A stretch of DNA of 46,951 bases from IMG/VR virus record IMGVR_UViG_3300021185_002429, positions 1 through 46,951 of that record. The stretch is one strand, 5' to 3'. A program made the position numbers and the translations under genes. This DNA comes from a virus. Shown here piece after piece: positions 39,950 to 46,951 of the stretch (positions within the stretch are counted from its first letter, which is position 1; each line of letters begins with the position of its first letter). The notes under the pieces are model-generated. The model did no database searches, was not told where the DNA came from, and was given only the letters and a program-made list of their open reading frames with translations.

Positions 39950-39951
39950 GA

Positions 39952-40527
39952 TTATTCCTCCACTTTAACTTCAACTGCTGCAGCGTCTTCATCATCTATT
40001 GTCACATTTCGATAATATACTATTACTTCACCGAGTTGATTTATATATCTTTTAATTTCCTGAGTATTATAAGACATTAACTCATAATCCTCAACCGTCA
40101 TTGCAAAGAAAACAGTATCTCCGCCATGTTTCTTTTTTATATCTTCGATAAATCTATCTAAGTATGTATAATCTTCAGGCCAATCTGGATTCTCCTTTCC
40201 GAGTTTACATACTCTAATAATTTTACCTTTCTCATTTAATAATCCATCTGGATGATCCATTTTAGGTCTTTTATATTTTTCTTTACCTTTATCATCATAC
40301 TGTTTTGGATTATAAAATTCTTTTGCACAAGGGTTGATGATTCTTGAATCAGAAACGACATACCACTTAGGTTCTTTTAAATCTATTGGTCTAGGCATAA
40401 CAGGTTGTGTAATATCAACCTTTACTGGTTTTGTAATTATCTCAACTTCTCTTGGAGACTGTTGAAGTAATGAACAACCACTAATCGTTAAGAGAGCTAA
40501 TACGCTGACTATCTGCTTCAATCGCAT
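39952..40527 (-). CDS. Outer-membrane spanin-like lipoprotein (Rz1 type)
   Basis: 191 residues from ATG 40527 (MRLKQIVSVLALLTISGCSL), with a lipobox ISGC and Pro-rich mature start (KPVKVDITQPVMPRPIDLKE), both typical of o-spanins. The start lies inside the i-spanin gene in another frame, the classical Rz/Rz1 overlap. It is longer than lambda Rz1, with an extra C-terminal domain of unknown role. Confidence 0.78.
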   Translation of the reverse strand: MRLKQIVSVLALLTISGCSLLQQSPREVEIITKPVKVDITQPVMPRPIDLKEPKWYVVSDSRIINPCAKEFYNPKQYDDKGKEKYKRPKMDHPDGLLNEKGKIIRVCKLGKENPDWPEDYTYLDRFIEDIKKKHGGDTVFFAMTVEDYELMSYNTQEIKRYINQLGEVIVYYRNVTIDDEDAAAVEVKVEE

Positions 40528-40873
40528 CGAACACCTCCTTAGTTGCATTATTTGCATCGACTTCAACCATACCAGGTCTTGCACTTGCTAGTTTCGACAA
40601 ATTATGTCGTCTGAATATATCCAGATAATCTGCCATTTGTATTTCGTATTGTTGATTTTTAGTCTGTAACCCAGAAAGGGCTTCAGCAGTTTTTTGTAGA
40701 TTCCCTTGGATAGCCTCTATTGTGGCTCTTTGTTCCTGGTCCCTTAATTCTTGTGCCGCAATAACTTTTATCTGTTCCTCAAGTTTATTTTTCATAGGAA
40801 CAACTGAAAAATTATAATATAGTAATGCTGATAGACACATTGCAGCAATAATTCCACTCAATATTTTTGTCAT
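40481..40873 (-). CDS. Inner-membrane spanin (Rz type)
   Basis: 130 residues: N-terminal signal anchor (about 4-22, ILSGIIAAMCLSALLYYNF), periplasmic coiled coil (about 30-75), and the Rz-like C-terminal segment ASARPGMVEVDANNATKEVF. With the overlapping lipoprotein gene it forms the complex that fuses inner and outer membranes in the last step of lysis. Confidence 0.8.
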   Translation of the reverse strand: MTKILSGIIAAMCLSALLYYNFSVVPMKNKLEEQIKVIAAQELRDQEQRATIEAIQGNLQKTAEALSGLQTKNQQYEIQMADYLDIFRRHNLSKLASARPGMVEVDANNATKEVFDAIEADSQRISSLND

Positions 40874-40889
40874 AATATATACCTTTGTT

Positions 40890-41141
40890 CTAACCTTTTG
40901 TCTTAATACTATCCAAATTTTTCTTATTGGCCTTTTCTTGTTCTTTTAGTTTTTTAGATTCTCTACGCTGTAAAATTCTATTTACAAATGCCTTACCTTC
41001 TTTAGTTCTGGCATCGTACTTTATTTTTTCTTTATGTTTTTTGTGCTTATCTTTAGTCATCATATCAGATGGTAAAGATACACCACCAGCACCTACAGAG
41101 TTTGCAGCTGCATCTTCCCACATATCTTTAAATTTTTTCAT
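40890..41141 (-). CDS. Small basic protein with capsid-targeting-like leader
   Basis: 83 residues, starting MKKFKDMWEDAAANSVGAGG, then very basic (KDKHKKHKEKIKYDARTKEG). The leader resembles the MKxFxxxxxE start shared by the head-gene cluster at 42132-46264, so it may be packaged in the head. ATGA-type overlap with the gene upstream. Confidence 0.58.
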   Translation of the reverse strand: MKKFKDMWEDAAANSVGAGGVSLPSDMMTKDKHKKHKEKIKYDARTKEGKAFVNRILQRRESKKLKEQEKANKKNLDSIKTKG

Positions 41142-41728
41142 CTTTTTATATCCCTACTAGTTATATAAATGTCATGTTGAGTTCTAAGGTGGGTAACCTT
41201 ATAAATGTTTTGATAAAAACAATTATCAACAGGACTATTATTCACCCCTACTCTGACTTTGGTTTTAGCCTCTGCAATTATTTCTCCAGTTACTGGAGAT
41301 GCAACATCATTAACTAACCAATAATCACCTTCATTTAAAGTTCCATCGTCCTTTTGGAACCATGTTGATTCTTCTAACTGATCAACATTATCATCATCAA
41401 TAAACTTTTGCATTACCTTTCTAATTTGATTCTCACTCATTCCAGTTTCTTCTTTAATAAGAAACAATGCAGTTGCGTAAGAAGCCAACTTTGATTTTCC
41501 AAATGGTAATTTATTCAGTAACCTTTTTAGGTTGAATACTAACCTATGGAAAACAGTATAAGATGCCTTTTCATCACCTGATGTTAATTCTCTGGCCTTT
41601 TTTAATACCTTTCCGTTCTCGTCAATAATACCGAGCTCAAATGCCTTCATTTTTTCCCAAGGTGTAGTTAACATCTTTAGAAATCTAAAGGCATAAAACA
41701 TATCACCTGTTCTTGATATTAATCCCAT
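41138..41728 (-). CDS. Conserved T4-like phage protein
   Basis: 196 residues with a conserved core: FYAFRFLKMLTTPWEKMKAF, FHRLVFNLKRLLNKLPFGKS and ALFLIKEETGMSENQIRK. C-terminal part is strand-rich. It recurs in marine T4-like phages together with the next gene. Function unknown; helical, basic centre. Confidence 0.65.
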   Translation of the reverse strand: MGLISRTGDMFYAFRFLKMLTTPWEKMKAFELGIIDENGKVLKKARELTSGDEKASYTVFHRLVFNLKRLLNKLPFGKSKLASYATALFLIKEETGMSENQIRKVMQKFIDDDNVDQLEESTWFQKDDGTLNEGDYWLVNDVASPVTGEIIAEAKTKVRVGVNNSPVDNCFYQNIYKVTHLRTQHDIYITSRDIKR

Positions 41729-42099
41729 TATAGGTTCCTTAATCTATCTACTATTACTGGATCCAAAGGTACATCTACCTTTTCATCTTCTGGTAAATAG
41801 TTTAAATATACCAAGAAAGGCTTTATATATGTCCAATGGTCCTTTTCTACTTTATACCAAATCATTCTATTGGCAGGACCTATTCCAAATACATTAAAAA
41901 TAACGATTAAGTGATTAAGTATTAACCTTTCTTGTAGGTCATCACTTGCCTCATATCGACTTAATAGTCTTTTAATATATTTAAATCTATTTAAGTCCTC
42001 TTTGAATTCATCTACATCAATACATTCAGTATTGTTATAGTTATTCATTGCGAAGAGCTTAAAATTCTTCTGATTTAGTTCGTCAAATATTTTCATCAT
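41728..42099 (-). CDS. Conserved T4-like phage protein (DUF7207-like)
   Basis: 123 residues: MKIFDELNQKNFKLFAMNNY, then DEFKEDLNRFKYIKRLLSRY and LNHLIVIFNVFGIGPANRMI. It recurs in T4-like phages beside the previous gene, suggesting a joint role. No catalytic motif seen. Two ATGs in a row leave the start uncertain by one residue. Confidence 0.65.
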   Translation of the reverse strand: MMKIFDELNQKNFKLFAMNNYNNTECIDVDEFKEDLNRFKYIKRLLSRYEASDDLQERLILNHLIVIFNVFGIGPANRMIWYKVEKDHWTYIKPFLVYLNYLPEDEKVDVPLDPVIVDRLRNL

Positions 42100-42131
42100 A
42101 TATTATATATACTCCTTATGGAGATATAATC

Positions 42132-42629
42132 TTAACTTTCTAATCTGAACTCTGTTTGTTTATTTAAGAAAACAACTTCCCATTTATCATCACTACCAAT
42201 AAAGCAGTAATCAATTTTTCCTTTATTTGGTCCATCAATTATTTTCCAAATCCAACATACGTGTCCGAAAGGGACCTTTTTACCATCAGATTCTGCTGCA
42301 ATAGCTTGGAAAAATGTTCGCATTTTATCTTGTGCATTCCAGTATCTACCATATCGAATATCATCAGATTTCCAAACTTCGGAAAATTTCTTCTGAGCAT
42401 CTTTATAATCTTTGGCGATAACATGTCTTGCAGTAGCTGGTTTGCCGTATGGTACATTACCTAAACCTAATACTTGTACTTTACCGCCATAAACATTCTC
42501 ATCTTTTACGCCATAATTTCTTGCCGATGAACCACTATGAAATACATTGAGTTTAAGTCCAGGTTTTAGTTTTGCAACTGTAACTTTTCCCTCGGTGAGT
42601 TCTTGTCTGATTTTAAAAAAGTCTTTCAT
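42132..42629 (-). CDS. Head-associated protein with cleavable-type leader (1)
   Basis: 165 residues: leader MKDFFKIRQELTE, with a prohead-protease-like L-T-E/G site at residues 11-13, then a mature beta/alpha domain (GKVQVLGLGNVPYG, ending KWEVVFLNKQTEF). The mature function is unknown. It overlaps the next gene upstream by 1 nt. The leader is compared with T4 IPIII (MKTYQEFIAE/A). Confidence 0.62.
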   Translation of the reverse strand: MKDFFKIRQELTEGKVTVAKLKPGLKLNVFHSGSSARNYGVKDENVYGGKVQVLGLGNVPYGKPATARHVIAKDYKDAQKKFSEVWKSDDIRYGRYWNAQDKMRTFFQAIAAESDGKKVPFGHVCWIWKIIDGPNKGKIDYCFIGSDDKWEVVFLNKQTEFRLES

Positions 42630-43027
42630 TATTTGTTTTTCTTATTAAATTCGGCTTTGGCCCTTTTTAACTTATCTTTTAAGTCAGAAAGTTTTTCATC
42701 TTCCAATTGACTTGCTTTATCATCCAAATCATGTTGTTGAGCATCGTAATCTGAACCATCATCACCTTTATCTTCAGCATCTCTTGCCTTCTGATAAAGT
42801 TTGTCCGCTTGATCCCTAAGTTTTTGGATTTGGTTTTCAACTGAATCTATTTGATTTTGTATTTGCTTAACTTTATTATCATCAGATTGTTTAGCAGAAC
42901 CTGTATTAGGTGCTTTATTATCAGCACCGGTTGCCTTACGAATACCAGAACTATCTGCTCCTGCAGATGGAATTCTATGTCCTAGAAATTCGTTTAATCC
43001 TTCTCTTAATTTAAAAAAATCTTTCAT
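42629..43027 (-). CDS. Head-associated coiled-coil protein with cleavable-type leader (2)
   Basis: 132 residues: leader MKDFFKLREGLNE (L-N-E at 11-13, near-identical to the neighbour), a Gly/Ser/Asn linker, then a long charged coiled coil (about 50-130). The plan fits a scaffold or internal head protein. Function inferred from leader and composition. Confidence 0.6.
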   Translation of the reverse strand: MKDFFKLREGLNEFLGHRIPSAGADSSGIRKATGADNKAPNTGSAKQSDDNKVKQIQNQIDSVENQIQKLRDQADKLYQKARDAEDKGDDGSDYDAQQHDLDDKASQLEDEKLSDLKDKLKRAKAEFNKKNK

Positions 43028-43028
43028 T

Positions 43029-44090
43029 TTAGTTTATGTCCTTTTGAACATCTGCTAAAGTTTTGGCATCTGAATCTGCTCCAAGATGCATTTTAGCATA
43101 TGAAATTAAATCTTCTTCAGAACCAGTCATAACGGCTTTTACGCCTCCCATCTGACTTGATCCTTTAGACATAATTTTAATACGACCTCTTAAACCTTTT
43201 TTCTTAGGCTCATTAACAGAATCCTTATTTTCACCATCATCTGTTTTACCAGTAAAACCATCAACTTTTAATGTAGCTTCTGATACTGATTCTTTTTGTA
43301 AGTCCCTTATTTTATCTTTTAGGTCCTGAATCTTCTGGCCAGCTTTAAAGTCCAACTCAAGATAAAATTCTTCTTTGTCATCAAACTCGACTTTATCGAT
43401 TTTACCAGCTTTAAATTCATCTTCTTTTTTACCTATCTGGACAAAATATCTCTTTTGATCCAGTTCAAGTGATTTAATTCTGTCTTTAGCCTTTTGAATC
43501 TTTTCAGCTTTCTTTCTCTTATCGCCTGCCAAATCAGTACCAGCTACTTTATCAATACCTCTTTTTACACCCTGTGCAGCTTTTCTTATAACATTTTCAT
43601 TTGTAGCCTTATAGTTCTTATCTACATAATTGAAAAACTCTTTTCTTTTCTCTTTGTCAAGTTCTTGTGGTGATTCAACTCCATACTTTTTAAGAGCAGA
43701 AGCAAAGAACTCTTTGTACTTCTGTTCATCAGTAAGTTGTCTTTTTGAATCTTCTTTAGTTACTGTTCCATCAGGGTTTTCGCCAGACTTCTTAACTACG
43801 TGCTTGTCCTTAAATTCTTTTTCGCCTTTTGCTCTTGGCTCTTCAGGACTTTCCTTTACTGGTTTTTCATGAGTATAACCTTTCTTAGAAAGTTCTTCAT
43901 GGTCTTTCTCATTATTGGCCACAACTTTTGCACCAGTTTCTGGGTGAAACATATCATGTGGATATTTGGCTTCTTCGCCATATCCAGACTTGATTTTTTT
44001 CTTGCCGTAACCTTCTTTTTTTACTTTACCCTCTAGTACATCACTTACGGCGTTAGCAATGCTTTGGGTTTCTGCGTCATTAAATTTCAT
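43029..44090 (-). CDS. Probable prohead core/scaffold-type protein
   Basis: 353 residues: N-terminal MKFNDAETQSIANAVSDVLE/G (V-L-E at 18-20), segment YPHDMFHPETGAKVVANNEK, a conserved block with LTDEQKYKEFFASALKKYGV, a long Lys/Glu helix region (about 190-275), a possible second site VSEA, and a basic C-terminal domain. High charge and helices suit a core protein processed by the prohead protease. Assignment is inferred. Confidence 0.6.
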   Translation of the reverse strand: MKFNDAETQSIANAVSDVLEGKVKKEGYGKKKIKSGYGEEAKYPHDMFHPETGAKVVANNEKDHEELSKKGYTHEKPVKESPEEPRAKGEKEFKDKHVVKKSGENPDGTVTKEDSKRQLTDEQKYKEFFASALKKYGVESPQELDKEKRKEFFNYVDKNYKATNENVIRKAAQGVKRGIDKVAGTDLAGDKRKKAEKIQKAKDRIKSLELDQKRYFVQIGKKEDEFKAGKIDKVEFDDKEEFYLELDFKAGQKIQDLKDKIRDLQKESVSEATLKVDGFTGKTDDGENKDSVNEPKKKGLRGRIKIMSKGSSQMGGVKAVMTGSEEDLISYAKMHLGADSDAKTLADVQKDIN

Positions 44091-44100
44091 ATTAGTTCTC

Positions 44101-44400
44101 CTATTGTATGAAAAGCATTCCTGTGATACCTGTTGCCGCAGCCGCGATAACTACCCAGAAAATTTTATTAATTATATTTACAGTCGAAGCATTTTGCCTG
44201 ACTAATTCTTCTAACTTGTCTACTCTATTTATAATAGTTAGTAATTGAGCTGATTGTTGTTTACCAAATTGTGTGATAGTATGTATTTTTTCTTCTGCCC
44301 TAGCCAAAGAGATAATAGCCTCGGACATAGCATCTAGTTTTTTTTCTATACTATCTAATCTTCTTGATTGATCAGCTCTTTGTTCTTGTGCTGTTGCCAT
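44101..44400 (-). CDS. Coiled-coil protein with C-terminal membrane span (DUF7201-like)
   Basis: 99 residues: heptad-rich helix (about 10-75, RLDSIEKKLDAMSEAIISLA) and one C-terminal span (about 79-97, IFWVVIAAAATGITGMLFI). Tail-anchored plan. It recurs in phages; a holin or tail-anchor role is possible. It overlaps the gene upstream by 29 nt. Confidence 0.6.
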   Translation of the reverse strand: MATAQEQRADQSRRLDSIEKKLDAMSEAIISLARAEEKIHTITQFGKQQSAQLLTIINRVDKLEELVRQNASTVNIINKIFWVVIAAAATGITGMLFIQ

Positions 44401-44665
44401 GTTTATAAACCCTGCATTTTAGTGGGGTAACCCCTTTAATTAATCTATGGTATTCCTGTTGTTTAATATCAAATACCATTCCCTTTTTAAGAAGCCATGG
44501 TAAACAATTTTCTATTTGAAATTGCCAACCTTCGCCTTCTAACACTTCTATTTCTCTATCTTCCATATCACGATGCCAAACATATTCGGCGTCATGTTTA
44601 TGTGGATCAAACCATCTGATCACACCATCTTCCCAATACGGTTTACCAAAAGTAATTTCCACCAC
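44372..44665 (-). CDS. Conserved phage protein (GTG start)
   Basis: 97 residues from GTG 44665. Trp-rich: ITFGKPYWEDGVIRWFDPHK, DAEYVWHRDMEDREIEVLEG and ENCLPWLLKKGMVF. It recurs next to the zinc-like DUF5872 protein upstream. Function unknown. Confidence 0.55.
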   Translation of the reverse strand: MVEITFGKPYWEDGVIRWFDPHKHDAEYVWHRDMEDREIEVLEGEGWQFQIENCLPWLLKKGMVFDIKQQEYHRLIKGVTPLKCRVYKHGNSTRTKS

Positions 44666-45005
44666 CTTTTAACCCCAATTGTTTCGCATACTTAGGTAAT
44701 CTACATGCCCAATAACCTGGTGATAACTTGTCCTTTTTAGTATCACAGTTATGTCTGGCCGCAAAGTTCCTTGCTGCATCTCTGTTATTAATTTTCGCAC
44801 TTAAACCTGTTGTATCTCCAAACTGAACCTTCTTAATATTACCAGTTTGAGGATTCTTAACATAAACAACATATTTCTTTTTACCACCTCTTTTAGGACT
44901 ATTTAATTCTGGTTCAGCTTCTTCTACCATAGGTTGTTCTAAAGGTACGTGAGAACCTTCATATAATCCAAATCTTTCTTCAATGTGATCCAAAAAACTA
45001 TGCAT
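44643..45005 (-). CDS. Conserved head-region protein (DUF5872-like)
   Basis: 120 residues: leader MHSFLDHIEERFGLYE/G (possible protease site L-Y-E/G), acidic linker, then a conserved basic domain KKYVVYVKNPQTGNIKKVQF, ARNFAARHNCDTKKDKLSPG and YWACRLPKYAKQLG. This domain is widespread in marine phages near head genes. Possibly nucleic-acid binding. Overlaps the kinase gene by 8 nt. Confidence 0.65.
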   Translation of the reverse strand: MHSFLDHIEERFGLYEGSHVPLEQPMVEEAEPELNSPKRGGKKKYVVYVKNPQTGNIKKVQFGDTTGLSAKINNRDAARNFAARHNCDTKKDKLSPGYWACRLPKYAKQLGLKGGGNYFW

Positions 45006-45678
45006 TTTTTTTCTTATCTCTCTGTTGTTTTATCCATTTCATTGCAATTGCATTCTCAGGTGGTCTTTTAGACCAATTCATAATATCTTTATATGCGTCC
45101 ATTGTTGCTGCATCTATATTAGAGTCTACAGAATTATCCACAACTGTCATTCTACTTCTAAATAATGCTTGAAATTTACCAATGTTCTTTTGAACATCAT
45201 TCCACATCTTTTCAACTACCTTATCTGGTAGTACTCTAGGTCGCATTCTATTTCTTTCTAATGCAGTATCTAAATCTGTATTAACAAAAATCATATGAAC
45301 TGCATAACCAAGTTCTCTAGTTTTTTGAACTTGGGCCTTAATCTTGTTATAATCTTTACCAGTTCCATCAATTACAATACCCATTCTATTTTTTAATGCA
45401 ATATCTAATCGTTTTCCTGTTAAGGCCTTTGCAGTAGCCCTTACAGCCTGACCTGGTTCTGAAAAGATATCCTCTGGTGTAGTTCCCATACCAGCCCTTT
45501 TCAAACCTTTTTCAAAGGCATCATCAGAATTAATTAATCTAAATCCCAAGGCCTTTAAAGATGTCTTTCCTACTACAAACGATTTACCAGAACCTGGTCC
45601 ACCTGCTAAGAAAACTGCCTTAAAAATTGCCGGGTCTTCTACTCCTTCTATTACTGTTAAATAATCTTTAAATTTCAT
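44998..45678 (-). CDS. P-loop kinase (zeta-toxin-like) with head leader
   Basis: 226 residues. Leader MKFKDYLTVIE/G, then a P-loop kinase domain: Walker A GGPGSGKS (26-33), acidic motif LINSDDAFE, IVIDGTGKDYNKI (Walker B-like), and RNRMRPRVLPDKVVEKMW with the lid arginines. The order resembles zeta-toxin and polynucleotide-kinase-type enzymes. The leader implies packaging into the head and delivery with DNA. Substrate unknown. Confidence 0.78.
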   Translation of the reverse strand: MKFKDYLTVIEGVEDPAIFKAVFLAGGPGSGKSFVVGKTSLKALGFRLINSDDAFEKGLKRAGMGTTPEDIFSEPGQAVRATAKALTGKRLDIALKNRMGIVIDGTGKDYNKIKAQVQKTRELGYAVHMIFVNTDLDTALERNRMRPRVLPDKVVEKMWNDVQKNIGKFQALFRSRMTVVDNSVDSNIDAATMDAYKDIMNWSKRPPENAIAMKWIKQQRDKKKNA

Positions 45679-46025
45679 TTCTTTAACTTATACATAAAGG
45701 CTTTACCCTTTTGTTGTCTTTTTCTAGTAACACCCATATTAACATGTTTGGCAACATTATTTAACTGCATTAATTTCTTTTCATCATCTTTGGCAAGTCC
45801 ATCAGTAAAGTATGTTTGTAGTTGATTTAAAATTGCCTTTACTATACCACTATTACTTGCGACTAAAGCCTCATCAACATTTTCATCTTTTCTTGCTCTT
45901 TTAAAATCTTGTTTTGTCGGAGCACCTTTAGAGCCAGGTTTACGCATAGGTCTACCTTCTTTTCTCTTTTTGTGGATATTAGCCCAAAGGCCAGCGCCCT
46001 CTTGATGTTCCTTAAATGATTTCAT
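45675..46025 (-). CDS. Conserved basic head-region protein
   Basis: 116 residues: MKSFKEHQEGAGLWANIHKK, then RKEGRPMRKPGSKGAPTKQD, a motif common in marine phages. Very basic, with a helical C-terminal domain. It shares the MKSF leader start but lacks a clear L-x-E site. ATGA overlap downstream. Possibly a DNA-condensing internal protein. Confidence 0.62.
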   Translation of the reverse strand: MKSFKEHQEGAGLWANIHKKRKEGRPMRKPGSKGAPTKQDFKRARKDENVDEALVASNSGIVKAILNQLQTYFTDGLAKDDEKKLMQLNNVAKHVNMGVTRKRQQKGKAFMYKLKK

Positions 46026-46264
46026 TATTTTAATCTTCCTCTTAGAATATCATCTAAATTACTGTCCAACCAATCAGTAAAATCATCTGGATCATCTGTT
46101 TTAATTTCTCCGTTATCAAAGGCCCATGAATATAAATCATCTTCAGCCTTTTTAGATAATTCTAAATTACCAGTTCTTTTAGCTTTTTGCAATTCTCGTT
46201 TATGTTTACGAAGAATGTCACGCATCTTAGCCTCGTTTAAAAGATATTCGTTAAAAGACTTCAT
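46025..46264 (-). CDS. Small head-region protein with cleavable-type leader (3)
   Basis: 79 residues: leader MKSFNEYLLNE/A (L-N-E at 9-11), basic helix (MRDILRKHKRELQKAKRTGN) and an acidic C-terminus (KTDDPDDFTDWLDSNLDD). The mature part is a small helical protein; role unknown. Confidence 0.6.
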   Translation of the reverse strand: MKSFNEYLLNEAKMRDILRKHKRELQKAKRTGNLELSKKAEDDLYSWAFDNGEIKTDDPDDFTDWLDSNLDDILRGRLK

Positions 46265-46951
46265 TACTTTCTACCTCTTTTTTCTTTATCTAATAAAGCC
46301 ATAATAGACCTTAATGTGGCTTTATCATCATCTGAAATTCTATCCAGTTGTCTTTGTTTTTTAATCTTCTCCAATGACTTTGCCCATGCAGCATCTGATT
46401 CATGTACTGTTTTTTCTGGTTCATCAGAACCAATATGTGCACCTTTTTTCTTTAAAGATTTGGAAGCTGCGGTATCTTCTTTATATGCTCTGAGAAGTTT
46501 CTTTGCTTTCATTCTATCATGGTATTTAAATTTATAAAGCTTTCCATCTTTGTTATCTTTTAGAGTATATCCATCTCCAATCTGGCCCAGCTTGATAATT
46601 GTACCTTCTCTTTTATTACCATTATTATCATAGAAGTCTACTACTGTTCCAACTTTAATTGATTTTCTTGTTTCTGCACCCATACCTTTTCTTGCAAGGG
46701 TTCTATAGTTTTCTAATACAGCTTCTTCTGTTTTATAAACACCCTTACCATTATCCCAATGGTCATAAAATTTCATAATAGCATTGGCCAATGAAGTGTT
46801 ATTAACAACACCAAAATTACTAACAACGTGGTTATATAAATATGGAATATTCTTTTCGGCTTGTTTTACTGTCATGGCTTTTCTAGGGTCACCATACTTT
46901 CCACCCATAGACTTATAAAATTTTTCTATATCTTTTTCAATCTTTTTATCA
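46264..46951 (-). CDS. Head-region protein, N-terminus outside window (partial)
   Basis: The frame stays open from the ATG at 46908 back to the window edge (DKKIEKDIEKFYKSMGGKYG), so the real start is probably beyond 46951. It contains a helical N-terminal part (NNTSLANAIMKFYDHWDNGK), a small SH3-like strand segment (VGTVVDFYDNNGNKREGTII) and a charged C-terminal helix ending KEKRGRK. Function unknown; it is co-transcribed with the leader-bearing head genes. Confidence 0.6.
   Translation of the reverse strand, partial: DKKIEKDIEKFYKSMGGKYGDPRKAMTVKQAEKNIPYLYNHVVSNFGVVNNTSLANAIMKFYDHWDNGKGVYKTEEAVLENYRTLARKGMGAETRKSIKVGTVVDFYDNNGNKREGTIIKLGQIGDGYTLKDNKDGKLYKFKYHDRMKAKKLLRAYKEDTAASKSLKKKGAHIGSDEPEKTVHESDAAWAKSLEKIKKQRQLDRISDDDKATLRSIMALLDKEKRGRK

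Noticed and set aside
1-46951. tRNA genes, CRISPR arrays, integrase or attachment sites, photosynthesis genes
   Set aside because: Looked for in the gaps and in the proteins; none could be recognised. Nearly all gaps are under 100 bp and are filled by promoters, hairpins or short genes.

Overview
The window is about 47 kb of a T4-like marine myophage genome. The basis is a clear set of T4 core proteins: gp6, gp25, a gp5-type spike, gp53, gp48, gp4, gp26, gp32, gp59, gp33, RNase H, NrdA/NrdB, a T4-type endolysin and spanins. The DNA is AT-rich, genes are tightly packed with ATGA/TAATG overlaps, and no photosynthesis genes are present. Together with many small conserved marine-phage genes this suggests a virus of a streamlined heterotrophic marine bacterium (SAR11- or OM43-like host). 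The host is an inference. Both window edges cut through genes.

Layout. 1-6158 (minus): baseplate genes gp6 (partial), gp25, a structural protein, gp5 spike, hub protein, gp53, gp48. 6209-11010 (plus): gp4, a neighbour of uncertain role, a tail-tube-fold protein, gp26 with a candidate -1 frameshift into a gp51-like tail, an EF-hand membrane protein and a tape-measure candidate. A terminator at 11014-11035 separates this from 11071-14138 (minus): gp32, gp59, a 28-residue mini-gene, gp33 and a conserved unknown (same 33-59-32 order as T4). 14217-17186: cassettes of small early genes behind sigma70-like promoters. 17297-24197: an accessory operon with a DUF5658-like membrane protein, a CHASE2-adenylate cyclase, a small membrane protein, two curlin-repeat proteins, a FecR protein, CsgG, CsgF and two small membrane proteins. 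24273-31843: small structural protein, endolysin, PRMT-like methyltransferase, tail-fibre-like protein, HAD nucleotidase, peroxiredoxin, PD-(D/E)XK nuclease. 31927-38644: RNase H, GIY-YIG protein, glutaredoxin, cytochrome c, ribonucleotide reductase. 38711-41141: lipase and spanin pair. 41138-46951: conserved proteins plus a family of head proteins that share a short leader resembling the T4 capsid-targeting sequence; one of them is a P-loop kinase.

Regulation readable from sequence. Eight early promoters have the form TTTAC(A/T)-N17-TATAAT. Eight T4-type late boxes (TATAAATA) are placed before genes; four lie exactly 5 nt before an ATG, which predicts leaderless late mRNAs.

The most unusual system is the curli-like operon. 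CsgG and CsgF would form an outer-membrane export pore, two secreted curlin-repeat proteins are plausible cargo, and a periplasmic FecR protein sits with a CHASE2 sensor fused to an intact class III cyclase. The operon is insulated by its own terminator and late promoter. It looks like a phage-encoded cell-surface amyloid or pore coupled to cAMP signalling. Each family assignment is well supported; the joint function is inferred.
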